This document shows, piece by piece, positions 21,911 to 32,402 of a DNA stretch of 64,000 bases. The notes below the pieces were generated by a model. The model saw only the letters and a list, made by a program, of their open reading frames with translations. It ran no database searches and had not been told where the DNA came from. The position numbers and the translations under genes are program-made. The DNA is from Candidatus Borrarchaeum weybense (GTDB lineage Archaea > Asgardarchaeota > Sifarchaeia > Borrarchaeales > Borrarchaeaceae): positions 310,001-374,000 of the forward strand of contig JAHQJS010000006.1 of NCBI GenBank assembly GCA_019057385.1, written 5' to 3'. Each line of letters starts with the position of its first letter. Within the stretch, counting starts at the first letter, position 1.

Positions 21911-22168
21911 TTGAAGTTAGAAAAAATAGATGAAACTGACTCTACTATTTCTTGCGATGAATGTGGTGCAAGTGCAGAAATGATGTTTTATAACGATAAT
22001 GACGAAATCATTTACTACTGTTTACATTGCTTTTTAAATAGGCACGATCGAGATAGGATTCAATGGTATAGACGTATGTGGCTGTTGAAATCAATGATGG
22101 AGTACGAAGAAAAGAAAAACAAGCCAAAACCCCCTAACTGGGGCATTCGGAGTCTATATGAAAAATAG
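21911..22168 (+). CDS. Small zinc-ribbon-like protein, unknown function
   Basis: CDECGASAEMMFYNDNDEIIYYCLHCFLNRH; TTG start. Confidence 0.6.
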   Translation: MKLEKIDETDSTISCDECGASAEMMFYNDNDEIIYYCLHCFLNRHDRDRIQWYRRMWLLKSMMEYEEKKNKPKPPNWGIRSLYEK

Positions 22169-22250
22169 TCTAATATTACGTTAATTTTAGAATAAGAAAA
22201 TGGGAAAAGAAACAACCCCCAGATATTATTCGAAATAGTTAAAAAACACA

Positions 22251-22517
22251 CTAGTTTACTTCTCGCAGCAGATAGATGTTTTGTCTCATATCACTTAAAT
22301 TGGGCAATCTCCGAATAAGCTCGCCATCTAATAATTTTTTAAGGGCATAACGTACCGTTCTGGGGGCAAGATTGCATTGACGTAAAATATCTTTCGCCGT
22401 TAACGGTCCATTCTTTTTAAGCAAATCATAAACAACTCTTGCACTCGGGGGGATTTTCTTTTCTACGGTAATCGGTCTAAATTCTCTGGATACATCAATT
22501 TCTTCAACGGCTGCCAT
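22251..22517 (-). CDS. Winged-helix transcriptional regulator
   Basis: SARVVYDLLKKNGPLTAKDILRQCNLAPRTVRYALKKLLDGELIRRLPN. Confidence 0.8.
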   Translation of the reverse strand: MAAVEEIDVSREFRPITVEKKIPPSARVVYDLLKKNGPLTAKDILRQCNLAPRTVRYALKKLLDGELIRRLPNLSDMRQNIYLLREVN

Positions 22518-22837
22518 CTATATACCTCCTATTTAAACATTATTATATCTGCATATAACTATATGTCAGAGTCATATATAAACTTTTGGTGTAAAAACCA
22601 CTAGAAAGGTTGCGATTTCAAACTATTAATGATAATCTTCAATTTGATCTAACATTTTGATGAAAAATGATTTATTAACGCCCTTTCAATCTCGTATAGG
22701 CGTCTGCAGCGAGTTTTGACTAGATTCCTATGTGACTTGCTACGCAACTTTTTAATTTTCCTAATCTAAATAATTAGATGATTCCTAATTGATTATCTTA
22801 AGAGGCCAATTTTCAAAGGTCTCACAGGGGATTAGAT

Positions 22838-23632
22838 TTGTTAGCGAAAATATTCACTCACGAAAAGCCGATAATTGGCGTAGTTCATTTACCTGCACTT
22901 CCAGGTTCACCGCATGATTCTAAAGATCTTGAAGAAATATGCGAATTTGCTATAACTGATGCACGGACACTTGAGGAAGGAGGCTGTGATGGAATCCTTA
23001 TTGAAAATTATTTCGACCAGCCTTTTCTCGAAAAAATGGCTGTTGAAACTGTTGCTTCTATGACAAAAATAGCATGTGAAATAAAAAGGAATGTTTCTTT
23101 GCCCATAGGCATAAGTGCATTGCGAAATGATCCCTTTGCTGGATTGGCAATTGCTCATGCAATAGGTGGAGAATTTATTCGTGTTAATGTATTTATAGGT
23201 ACAGCAATGGTCGGCACTGGCGTAATTCCTGGATGCGCTGCAGAGTTGTTAAGATACAGAAGCAAACTTAATTGCGATGTGCAAATTTTTGCAGATATTG
23301 ATGTAAAACATGCTACTCCTCTTGTGAAAGTACCCATTGAGCGCGAAGCAAGGGAAGCAGCCTATCGTGGAAAGGCAGATGGCTTGATTGTGACAAGTCA
23401 TGAAACAGGATCGCCTCCGCAGCTTGAGACTGTACAACGGGTAAAAAATGCAGTATTTGACGTTCCAATCATTATAGGAAGTGGGATTAATCCTGAGAAC
23501 GCAGAAGAATTTCTTGAAGTTGCAGACGGAGCGATTGTTGGGAGTTCTTTAAAAAAGAATTTAGCAAGTCCAATTGATATAAACCTAGTGAGAACATTAG
23601 TTGAAGCGATTGTGTCCCTAAGACGTGATTAA
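22838..23632 (+). CDS. btpA: BtpA family (TIM-barrel) protein
   Basis: IIGVVHLPALPGSP, GGCDGILIENYFDQPF, GISALRNDPFAGLAIAHAIGGEFIRVNVFIGTAM, IFADIDVKHATPL, GSGINPENAEEFLEVADGAIVGSSLKK. Confidence 0.93.
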   Translation: MLAKIFTHEKPIIGVVHLPALPGSPHDSKDLEEICEFAITDARTLEEGGCDGILIENYFDQPFLEKMAVETVASMTKIACEIKRNVSLPIGISALRNDPFAGLAIAHAIGGEFIRVNVFIGTAMVGTGVIPGCAAELLRYRSKLNCDVQIFADIDVKHATPLVKVPIEREAREAAYRGKADGLIVTSHETGSPPQLETVQRVKNAVFDVPIIIGSGINPENAEEFLEVADGAIVGSSLKKNLASPIDINLVRTLVEAIVSLRRD

Positions 23633-23634
23633 CA

Positions 23635-24240
23635 ATGAAATGGGAACAACGACATGAAGTGGCAAAAGAAGCCGCACGTCTGCTATATTATGGGTTAGCT
23701 ACGGAATATATATTTGCAAAAAAACGTGCTGCACGTTCACTTCGAGGTCCTCTCCCCAGCAATAAAGAGGTTGCCCTTGAGCTAGACAACTTAGCTGAAT
23801 CTCTCGAAGGTGATGAACGGAAAAAGCGTCTTGTAAGCATGAGAATGGAGGCACTTACGTATATGGAGTTTTTGAAAGAGTTTCAGCCGGTATTAAAAGG
23901 CAGTGTATGGCGTGGAACGATTATTACGAAAAGAAGTGATATTGATATTGTCATTTATGCAGATACTACTTCTGAACCTTTAGCCGTTCTAAATAAGCAT
24001 CAAATCCATCCAGAAATTAAGTATAACTCACGTCAAATCGGATCTATTAGCAAAACCTATATTCATCTCCTTTTCACATCTCCTTCTGGGACTAATGTGG
24101 AAATTGTTGTGCGCCCTACAGAAGATCAAGGTCTTCGTGAAATTTGTGAAGTTTTCGGTGATATAATCACAGGTTTCACTCTTTCTAAACTGGTGCGTGT
24201 CCTCAAAGAGGATCCAACAATGAAAGTTTTACCGGATTAA
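23635..24240 (+). CDS. Nucleotidyltransferase-fold protein
   Basis: VLKGSVWRGTIITKRSDIDIVIYAD (GS-x-R...SDIDIVI NTase signature). Confidence 0.78.
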   Translation: MKWEQRHEVAKEAARLLYYGLATEYIFAKKRAARSLRGPLPSNKEVALELDNLAESLEGDERKKRLVSMRMEALTYMEFLKEFQPVLKGSVWRGTIITKRSDIDIVIYADTTSEPLAVLNKHQIHPEIKYNSRQIGSISKTYIHLLFTSPSGTNVEIVVRPTEDQGLREICEVFGDIITGFTLSKLVRVLKEDPTMKVLPD

Positions 24241-24409
24241 ATTCTCATCAAGTCACGTGGTATGTCCTTTAGACTTTTCTGCAAATAATATGGAAATCTC
24301 TATAAAGCTACTATTTCAGTTTGTTAAGCGTATCTTTTAGTCAATGTGTCCTAATTGAGTAATAATTACTTATTAGATTAGATAGATCGCTGAATACAAG
24401 ACAGTCAAG

Positions 24410-25789
24410 GTGAATTTAATGAAGAAATACTTTGGATCTTCTGGTGTTAGAGGGCTTGTAGGTAAACAAATCACGACTAATTTAGCAATGAAACTTGGAT
24501 TAGCCCTTGCTACCTATTTAGGTGAGGGGTCCTCAATATTGATCGGACGCGATGTTAGAACCTCCGGAAAGATGCTTGAACATGCATTCGTTTCAGGTTT
24601 ATTAGCTGGAAGTTGTAATGCTGAGTTAATAGGGATATTCCCTACTCCTGGTGTCGCGTATCTTACTAAAAATCTGAAAAAAGACGCTGGTATTATGATA
24701 ACAGCTTCTCATAATCCTCCACCTTATAATGGCTTTAAGTTTTTTAGTAAAAATGGGATTGCGTTCCTTCCAGAAATGGAACAAAAATTAGAAGAGATCC
24801 TTATTTCAGATATGTTCACATTTTCAAATTGGGAAAGAATAGGTACGGTGAGAAGTAGTAACTCAACTTCCCCTTATTTCGCTATGCTAAATGCCTTTTC
24901 ATTTAATAAAAAATGGCGTGTAGTGCTTGATCCAGGTTGTGGTGCAGCTTCAGTTGTTGCGCCATTAGTTTTTCGCAATGTAGGCTGTGATGTAGTATCA
25001 CTAAACGCTCAGGCTGATGGACATTTTCCAGCACGTCAGTCGGAACCAACTCCTGAAAATCTCAATGGGTTAATGGAAGCAGTATCAAGCTTAGGTGCCG
25101 ATATTGGCATCGCATACGATGGCGACGCCGATCGAATGGTTGCTATTGATGAACAAGGCAAGTTCGTACCATCAGACAAACTTTTGGCGCTTTTCGCTCG
25201 TTTCTCACTTACACAAGAGGAGCGTCAAAATAGAGAGAAGATAATTGCACTCCCTATTAACACTTCTGATGCAACAGATGAACATATTCGTGAATCCGGT
25301 GGCAAAGTCATTCGAACAAAAGTAGGTGATGTATATATCTCCCAAGCATTGCTTAAATATAATGGCATCTTCGGGGGAGAACCAATTGGAGCCTGGATTC
25401 ATCCGCAATACCATCTTTGCCCAGATGGAATTCTTTCTTCTCTTTTACTATTGAAATATCTTGATGAATTGGATTCGCCGCTTTCAACGTTGATCAAGCG
25501 AGTACCTGATAGAATCAAGTTGCGCTTAAAAATTGAATGCAGTAATGAACAAAAATCTAGAGTAATGGAATACGTCAAGAAGAAATTACCAGGTCAATTT
25601 GACACAACTGTTGATATTTTGCATCTTGATGGCATTCGTATGGATCTAAAAAATGGATGGATTTTAATAAGACCTTCAGGAACTGAACCTTTTGTACGCG
25701 TTACTGCGGAGGCAAAAGAACAAACAAACGCTAAACACATCTTAGAAATAGGTAAAAAAGTTGTTGAAGAAGCATTAACTATCATTTAA
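24410..25789 (+). CDS. glmM: Phosphoglucosamine mutase / phosphohexomutase
   Basis: KYFGSSGVRG, IGRDVRTSGKML, ITASHNPPPYNGFK, AYDGDADRMVAID, GGEPIGAWIHP, RPSGTEPFVRVTAEA. Confidence 0.94.
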   Translation: MNLMKKYFGSSGVRGLVGKQITTNLAMKLGLALATYLGEGSSILIGRDVRTSGKMLEHAFVSGLLAGSCNAELIGIFPTPGVAYLTKNLKKDAGIMITASHNPPPYNGFKFFSKNGIAFLPEMEQKLEEILISDMFTFSNWERIGTVRSSNSTSPYFAMLNAFSFNKKWRVVLDPGCGAASVVAPLVFRNVGCDVVSLNAQADGHFPARQSEPTPENLNGLMEAVSSLGADIGIAYDGDADRMVAIDEQGKFVPSDKLLALFARFSLTQEERQNREKIIALPINTSDATDEHIRESGGKVIRTKVGDVYISQALLKYNGIFGGEPIGAWIHPQYHLCPDGILSSLLLLKYLDELDSPLSTLIKRVPDRIKLRLKIECSNEQKSRVMEYVKKKLPGQFDTTVDILHLDGIRMDLKNGWILIRPSGTEPFVRVTAEAKEQTNAKHILEIGKKVVEEALTII

Positions 25790-25800
25790 AGTGAATTAAA

Positions 25801-26211
25801 TTATTCTTCCATTAGTAACATCTTTTCAAAGTATCTTCGAATTCTTTCGAAAAACTCATCAAAAAACTCCATTTCAACTTCGAGGGGTGAGGGTTCTTTG
25901 CGGATTTCTTCAACATTAAAGAGATTTTCCATCTCGTTAAATCCTTTTCGTAGTAGTGCCCCCATAAGCTCTTCCATAAGAATCTGAATTTGTTCTTGAG
26001 TTAATACGTCCTTCTCTATTGCTTCAGAGATAACATCTATAGACTCAGTGATCTTTCCCTGACATTTGCGGACTATCCATTGAGCTGTTGATCTATATTT
26101 AACTTCCTCAAATTCTTCTGAGATCTCTTTAAAAGAACGCCCTTCAATAAAGGCTTTTAAAACTTTTAAGTGTGCAGGAAGTTTGTTTTTCTTTTGACTC
26201 ATTGGTATCAC
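25801..26211 (-). CDS. Hypothetical protein with HTH-like N-terminus
   Basis: KAFIEGRSFKEISEEFEEVKYRSTAQWIVRKCQGKI; acidic C-terminal helix. Confidence 0.6.
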   Translation of the reverse strand: MIPMSQKKNKLPAHLKVLKAFIEGRSFKEISEEFEEVKYRSTAQWIVRKCQGKITESIDVISEAIEKDVLTQEQIQILMEELMGALLRKGFNEMENLFNVEEIRKEPSPLEVEMEFFDEFFERIRRYFEKMLLMEE

Positions 26212-26244
26212 CCCGTATTAATGAACTCCGTGAACAATGGGCAC

Positions 26245-26838
26245 TTATTCAACTTTGATTTCTGTACCGCTGGTGTCATCTTCCTTTGGCTTCATTCTTT
26301 TTAGTCTAACCTCAAGAACTCCATTCTTGTAATTTGCTTTCGCTTCTTCTGGGATTACTTCAACAGGGAGGTTCAATTTTTTGTAAAATTTTTCTCCAGC
26401 TTTAATTTCGAGTTCTTTCTCTGTACCGCGCAGTTGAATCTCTTCTTTTTCGATTCCTGGAGTCTCTGCAACTATTATCACTTCATCGTTTGTTTCCATG
26501 ATGTCGACTAACGGCTGTCTCTCTTCTTTAATCTTCGGACCTCTCTTAAAATCAAAACTTGGTTTATTGCCAAATTCGCGGATTATTGGCTTCCCATCGG
26601 GACCCACACCCATTGAAAAACCAAAAATGTAAGGACCCTTCTTCTCGAAACCACTAGGTAACTTGAATTTCGGCAGGAATTTTTCAAAATCAGCCATGTC
26701 AAATGGGCGATCTCCCATTTGTTTCATCATGTCTTCCATCATTTCTCTTAAATTGTCTATCATATCAAAAGGATCCCAATTATCACGCTTTTTCTTTCTC
26801 TTTTTATCCCAATTATCCCAATCGTCTTCATCACTCAT
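26245..26838 (-). CDS. Hsp20/alpha-crystallin family small heat shock protein
   Basis: PLVDIMETNDEVIIVAETPGIEKEEIQLRGTEKELEIKAGEKFYKKLNLPVEVIPEEAKANYKNGVLEVRLKRM. Confidence 0.93.
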   Translation of the reverse strand: MSDEDDWDNWDKKRKKKRDNWDPFDMIDNLREMMEDMMKQMGDRPFDMADFEKFLPKFKLPSGFEKKGPYIFGFSMGVGPDGKPIIREFGNKPSFDFKRGPKIKEERQPLVDIMETNDEVIIVAETPGIEKEEIQLRGTEKELEIKAGEKFYKKLNLPVEVIPEEAKANYKNGVLEVRLKRMKPKEDDTSGTEIKVE

Positions 26839-27069
26839 TTTTTTCCACCGGCTTGTTATTCAATATAAACAGATATTTCTGTACAGTTCAATATTTATAT
26901 CTTAACTAGGCTTAAAGTCTATATAAAGTTTTTTAAACCACTTAATATTATTATTTATTGAATATTCCATAAACACAAGGTTTATAAACTTCGTCGTACA
27001 GACTTTTATGTACCATGACTGAATCGCGCGCATGCGCGAGATTATTATTTAATATGAGGTGAAAATATT

Positions 27070-29301
27070 ATGGAAAATTCTAGTGATTTAACACTACGAG
27101 TCTTAGAGGCTAGACAGAGAGACGTAGGACGAGGAATTGCACGAATAGATCAGAGTGTAATGACTGCAGCGAATCTTAGCTCTGGAGACGTTATTGAGAT
27201 TACTGGTAAGAGAAAAACAGCAGCTCTCGTATGGCCAGGTTATCCAGATGACACTGGTACTGAATCAATACGTGTTGACAAGGCAACAAGAAGCAACGCT
27301 GGAGTAACAATTGATGATAAGGTGACGATAACTAAGGTTCAAGCAAGACCCGCAGAAAAAATAACATTTGCCCCTACTGAACCCTTGAGATTGATGGGAG
27401 GGGAAATATACTTAAGCAGGCTCTTACAAGGACGCCCAATAACGAAGGGCGATCGCATTCGATTTGCGATTATGGGCAGACCTATTGAACTTGTAGTAAC
27501 TGCAATTCAACCCTCAAACGTAGCTATAATAGTCAACTCCGATACACAAATTATTTTGAAAGCTGAACCTGCCAAAGAAATGGAGCGACGAATTCCAGCC
27601 GTTTCGTATGAAGATGTTGGTGGTTTAGGATCTGAAATTCAGAAAGTTCGCGAAATGATTGAATTACCACTTAAACATCCTGAACTTTTTGAGCGACTTG
27701 GAATCGAGCCACCCAAGGGTGTCTTGTTACATGGTCCTCCTGGGACTGGGAAAACTCTTTTGGCTAAGGCGGTTGCTAATGAGACAGATGCATACTTCAT
27801 TAACTTATCTGGTCCTGAAGTTATGAGTAAGTTTTATGGGGAATCGGAAGCCCGTGTTCGCGAAATCTTTAAAGAAGCAGAAGATAACGCACCTAGTATT
27901 ATATTTCTAGACGAATTAGATGCTATCGCGCCAAAACGAGAAGAAGTGACAGGAGAAGTCGAGCGAAGAGTAGTTGCACAACTTTTGGCTTTAATGGATG
28001 GCCTAGAATCACGAGGACAAGTAATTGTTATCGGGGCGACCAATCGAGTGAATTCATTAGATCCCGCATTGAGAAGAGGTGGACGTTTCGATAGGGAAAT
28101 TGAAATTGGCGTACCAGGTAAAAATGGTCGATTAGAGATCTTTCAAATTCATACGCGTGGCATGCCTCTTACAGAGGATGTGGACTTAGAGAAACTAGCT
28201 GAGATTACACATGGATTTGTAGGGGCAGATATATCGACTTTAGCTAAGGAAGCTGCTATGATTTCATTACGAAGAATACTACCACAAATCGACTTAGACG
28301 CAGTAGAACTACCTGTATCGGTGCTTGAGTCAATTGAAGTTACACAAAACGACTTTTTGGAAGCATTAAAAGATATTGAGCCATCAGCTATGCGAGAAGT
28401 CTTTGTTGAGGTCGCCAATGTCCATTGGGAAGATATTGGAGGTCTTGAATTACCTAAGCAAGAATTAAAAGAGGCCGTTGAATGGCCCCTCAAATTTCCA
28501 GAAGTCTTTGAAGCGACAAATACGCAACCACCAAAAGGAATTCTTTTATTTGGCCCCCCAGGTACCGGCAAGACACTTTTAGCAAAAGCCGTCGCCAATG
28601 AATCAGAGGCAAACTTCATCTCAATCAAAGGCCCAGAAGTTTTGTCGAAATGGGTGGGTGAATCAGAACGAGCGGTTCGTGAAACATTCAGAAAAGCAAG
28701 GCAAGCAGCACCAACAATTATTTTCTTCGATGAACTAGATGCAATAACTCCTCACAGAGGCATGGGTTTTGGTGATTCTCATGTCACTGAGCGTGTCATT
28801 AGTCAGATCCTGACTGAACTGGATGGACTCGTGGAACTGGAGAATGTCGTTGTGCTCGGAGCAACTAACCGACCTGATATAATCGACGCTGCTCTATTGC
28901 GACCAGGACGGTTTGACAGACTAATCTATGTGCCTGCACCCGACAAAGACGCCAGAGAAGCAATATTTAAGATCCATCTCAAAGGTAAACCACTTGCAGA
29001 CGACGTTGATATTACAAAGTTGGCAGAATTGACAGAAGATTATGTTGGATCCGATATTGCCTCAGTTTGTCGAGAAGCAGTGATGTTAGCAATCCGCGAA
29101 TTCTTCGAATCTGGTATTTCGAAAGAGCGCGTAAAAGAGGAGGCTAAATATGTCAAAGTGTTCGATAAACACATCCTAGACGCATTAAAGAAAGTGAAAC
29201 CAAGCGGAACAAAAAATCTTAAAATATACGAAGCATTCATCGAACAGGGTGCACTAGATCGAAGAAAATCAGGAGCAGAACCCGTGCCGTTCTATCGCTA
29301 G
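27070..29301 (+). CDS. cdc48: CDC48/VAT AAA+ ATPase
   Basis: Double-psi barrel N domain and two AAA modules, each [20 protein letters not shown] motifs GATNR. Confidence 0.97.
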   Translation: MENSSDLTLRVLEARQRDVGRGIARIDQSVMTAANLSSGDVIEITGKRKTAALVWPGYPDDTGTESIRVDKATRSNAGVTIDDKVTITKVQARPAEKITFAPTEPLRLMGGEIYLSRLLQGRPITKGDRIRFAIMGRPIELVVTAIQPSNVAIIVNSDTQIILKAEPAKEMERRIPAVSYEDVGGLGSEIQKVREMIELPLKHPELFERLGIEPPKGVLLHGPPGTGKTLLAKAVANETDAYFINLSGPEVMSKFYGESEARVREIFKEAEDNAPSIIFLDELDAIAPKREEVTGEVERRVVAQLLALMDGLESRGQVIVIGATNRVNSLDPALRRGGRFDREIEIGVPGKNGRLEIFQIHTRGMPLTEDVDLEKLAEITHGFVGADISTLAKEAAMISLRRILPQIDLDAVELPVSVLESIEVTQNDFLEALKDIEPSAMREVFVEVANVHWEDIGGLELPKQELKEAVEWPLKFPEVFEATNTQPPKGILLFGPPGTGKTLLAKAVANESEANFISIKGPEVLSKWVGESERAVRETFRKARQAAPTIIFFDELDAITPHRGMGFGDSHVTERVISQILTELDGLVELENVVVLGATNRPDIIDAALLRPGRFDRLIYVPAPDKDAREAIFKIHLKGKPLADDVDITKLAELTEDYVGSDIASVCREAVMLAIREFFESGISKERVKEEAKYVKVFDKHILDALKKVKPSGTKNLKIYEAFIEQGALDRRKSGAEPVPFYR

Positions 29302-29391
29302 TTAGCCTCTTTTTTATTTTTTTTAATTGACCATGCTTTCTAAATTAGATTATTCTTCGCAACTAAAAAAAATGATCAAAAAAATTTTGTA

Positions 29392-30606
29392 TTATTTAAT
29401 TCCTTTTGCGCTAACTATTTTTATGATATCGCCATCGCTTAATTCGTGGTTTTCGCCAAGTCTTTTTCCAGTACGTGCATCTACTGCATGTATAAAGGTC
29501 TCTGCAAGGTCAGTATGAATCTTTCCTGCAAATTCTTTAGCAGTTGTGCCTCTTTTAACCAGATATACATCAGGTAATACTCTTCCCTCTGAATCTGCAA
29601 ATTTCGTCGTATCATGTACTGGGTATACAGCAATCATATCTAAAAGTTCAAAAACCGCTTTTTCTAGCGCTGCTTGAACACCAGTAGATCCATATTTTGC
29701 TAAAATTTCTGTCTGAATTCGTTCAAGGCTTGCTTTTTCTTTATCAGAAATGGCATCAGATTTCTTGACTTTAAAAGACTTTTCACCGGATTTATACTCA
29801 ATCACATTCTTTTCATCTAATTTCTTTAATGCATACTCACAAAGAGCGCAGGTTGGTACAACTATGTAGCCTTCATTTTCTAACTCTAATAAACTGTTTA
29901 GGTATTTTTCTGAAGTTGGCATATCAATCTTGTTAGCGATAATTATCATAGGCTTCGAAATCTTTCGTAAGACTTCAACAAAATTGAATAATTCCTCATC
30001 AGACCAATTCACCGGCTTTTCTTTACTCACACTCTCTTCTCTGAGTGCCCAACGGATGTGGCTTCGTGTTATTCCCAATCCAGAAAGCTTATCTGCTAAT
30101 GGCTCATCGATTTCTTTCCGAGCCGATTCTGCATGTCTAGTTAATCTATTCCAGTCCTTTTGGATTATTTGGAGAAACCACATATTGATTTCTCTCTCAA
30201 GAAAACTAATATCTTGCTTAGGATCATAACTTCCCGCTTCAATTGGTTGCCCATCTGCATCTATTGAACCGGAGGCATCTAATACATGAATTAACACATC
30301 TGCTTGTCTTAGATCGTCAAGGAATTGATTACCTAGACCTTTTCCTTGCCAGGCGTCAGGAACAAGACCGGCAACGTCAATAAGTTCGACTGGTATATGA
30401 CGTATCCCTTCCATACATAATGAGTTGACTGGTGTATCTTCTACGCCTAAATCTACATGAGGACATGGTTTCCTAACATATGCAATTCCCTGATTAGGTT
30501 CAATTGTAGTGAAAGGGTAACTAGCCACTTTTGCGTCAGTTAGACAGGCGGCGTTCAAAAAGCTCGTTTTTCCGCTACTCGGTTTACCAACAATTCCAAC
30601 GATCAT
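29392..30606 (-). CDS. Obg-family GTPase with TGS domain (YchF-like)
   Basis: MIVGIVGKPSSGKTSFLNA, DVAGLVPDAWQGKGLGNQFLDDLRQADVLIHVLDASG, NKIDMP, C-terminal TGS. Confidence 0.94.
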   Translation of the reverse strand: MIVGIVGKPSSGKTSFLNAACLTDAKVASYPFTTIEPNQGIAYVRKPCPHVDLGVEDTPVNSLCMEGIRHIPVELIDVAGLVPDAWQGKGLGNQFLDDLRQADVLIHVLDASGSIDADGQPIEAGSYDPKQDISFLEREINMWFLQIIQKDWNRLTRHAESARKEIDEPLADKLSGLGITRSHIRWALREESVSKEKPVNWSDEELFNFVEVLRKISKPMIIIANKIDMPTSEKYLNSLLELENEGYIVVPTCALCEYALKKLDEKNVIEYKSGEKSFKVKKSDAISDKEKASLERIQTEILAKYGSTGVQAALEKAVFELLDMIAVYPVHDTTKFADSEGRVLPDVYLVKRGTTAKEFAGKIHTDLAETFIHAVDARTGKRLGENHELSDGDIIKIVSAKGIK

Positions 30607-30715
30607 TTCATCATCTCAAGTTTTTTCGGGTTTGTGAAACTGAGTGTCAAAACAAAATGAAGATCGCAACTAAGATATAATCTTATTGTGCAGATGTATG
30701 ATCATTATGTTGAAG

Positions 30716-31350
30716 TTATATCTCAGTGTGTTCTTCTTTTTCAGATGAGTTCTCCTCATAACGCAAAATAATACGGTCTTCCGTATCTCGAAAGGTTTTG
30801 AGTTGCCCATTATTCATAACTGATGTAACTGAGAATTTGATTTCACCTTTCAATCGTCATTGAGATGATTCATCTTCTCTTTTGGATTTAAAAACTAAAA
30901 GAAAACTAATCTCATGTTCACCAGTCTCAATAGCTCCATCGAAAAAGACAACTTCTCGCTCAGTAAGTGAATCATCGTCGACTGATATCCGGAGTGGTTT
31001 GTCATCGAGTTGTAAGTACGCTCTCCACAATATTAGATCTGTAACTGTGTTAAGGTGAGACAGGAGCAACTTAGAACCGCCTGGCACACGATGTATTTCA
31101 AGATGTTCCCTCAGTTCGACAGCAATATTTTCAGGCATATCATTGATTGGACCGTCGCGAAAAACTCGTCAAAAGTCTGGAAACCACTAAAATACCCTCC
31201 TCCTGCTTGATGTGTCCAATCTGTGCCTATATATCTTAATCAAGAGGACTCAATTTCAAGATCCATCCAATGATCGTCACGCCTATATAGATACCATTTC
31301 CACTTGTGGTTAGGAACTTGTGAATAATCCCAGATTATTTTTTCGCTCAT
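30716..31350 (-). pseudogene. Disrupted ORF: two in-frame UGA stops (31240-31242, 30857-30859) and one frameshift near an A5 run (31160-31164)
   Basis: Concatenated reading MSEKIIWDYSQVPNHKWKWYLYRRDDHWMDLEIESS*LRYIGTDWTHQAGGGYFSGFQTFDE/FFRDGPINDMPENIAVELREHLEIHR...FKSKREDESSQ*RLKGEIKFSVTSVMNNGQLKTFRDTEDRIILRYEENSSEKEEHTEI. Confidence 0.6.
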
Positions 31351-31537
31351 TTAAAACTCCTTATTAGGGTTTGTACTAACTCTCTCATTTTAGTTTTTTG
31401 TAGTACCCTATTTGATGATCTTCTAGATATTGTTAGTTTGAATTATATCTTAGGATGATGGTACTTTAGCTTTATAAATTGAAAAAATTCTGTAAATACG
31501 CGAGGATTTGAGTTATACAGCAGTCTCTTACCTAATA

Positions 31538-32383
31538 CTAAGGATTACGTACATCATCTATAATTTTGAGCTTTTTGCTCTCTCTTGGATGTATAAATAT
31601 AGTTGGACGATCATTTAAGACTGCTTTTTCTTTCAGTGTTTCATCAGCAGTCAATAAAATAGAGTTTGTTAAATTTGCAATTTCTAGAATAATATTATCT
31701 TCTTCTTGTTGAAATTCTTTTTTGGAGGGTGGAATTTCAATTCCCTCTCTACTTGAGAAAATAGTAATTTTTTGTTTGTTTTCTAAACTTCTTAGTTTTT
31801 CTATCTCATTTATAGCACCCTTTTTCTTATTAGACCCTAGAAGGTCTAGAACATTCATAATAAACTCAGGTATAACCACCTCAAAGTCTTCGAAATACCC
31901 TATCTTTATTAACCGCGAAAGATGGTTGCTTATTAGGATATTGATGTCAGGCAAAATTCTGTTATTAAGCATAATGAGAGGAGGTCTCATAGAATTTTTA
32001 TGCCCACATTCTTTCTTGAAAACAATGTCCAAACCTTCAATTTTTGCTTCTATAAGTAAGGAGGGTGTTTTACACTCCATACAGAAAATAGCGTTATGTC
32101 TGCACGGGAAAAGTTTATTATATATCTCAGCATTCTTAGAATCAAATTGTAGTCCTTGTATATTATTAATATCTCTGACTAACCTTAAATTCTTCTCATT
32201 TTCAGTTCCCTGGACAACCAATGTCTTTTCATAACATTTTGTAGTTAATCCGTTGAATTTGAATCGCCATATTTCATATTCATCTGATTGAGTTTTTTTT
32301 CCTCCATAAGATTCTAAAATATGAATGAGTTTAGATTCATCAAGTTCTGAAGAAATTTGCCAAACTAGAGTTAAATTTCTCAT
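31538..32383 (-). CDS. PIN-domain protein with N-terminal TBP/DUF3378-like domain and Cys-rich middle
   Basis: N-terminus YEIWRFKFNGLTTKCYEKTLVVQG resembles the RNase HIII N-domain; C-HNAIFCMEC...ECGH; PIN acidic residues PDINILIS, EEDNIILEIA, LLTADETLKEKA. Confidence 0.65.
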   Translation of the reverse strand: MRNLTLVWQISSELDESKLIHILESYGGKKTQSDEYEIWRFKFNGLTTKCYEKTLVVQGTENEKNLRLVRDINNIQGLQFDSKNAEIYNKLFPCRHNAIFCMECKTPSLLIEAKIEGLDIVFKKECGHKNSMRPPLIMLNNRILPDINILISNHLSRLIKIGYFEDFEVVIPEFIMNVLDLLGSNKKKGAINEIEKLRSLENKQKITIFSSREGIEIPPSKKEFQQEEDNIILEIANLTNSILLTADETLKEKAVLNDRPTIFIHPRESKKLKIIDDVRNP

Positions 32384-32402
32384 AATACATTATTAGAAGG
32401 AT

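Noticed and set aside
28149-28628. 159-aa minus ORF opposite cdc48
   Set aside because: Antisense to conserved AAA modules; Ser-rich antisense composition.
30857-31138. 93-aa ORF as an intact hypothetical protein, or as a selenoprotein
   Set aside because: Reading continues beyond both ends across UGA and a frameshift; no SECIS-like GAA/A hairpin downstream and no redox motif at the UGAs, so listed as a disrupted gene.
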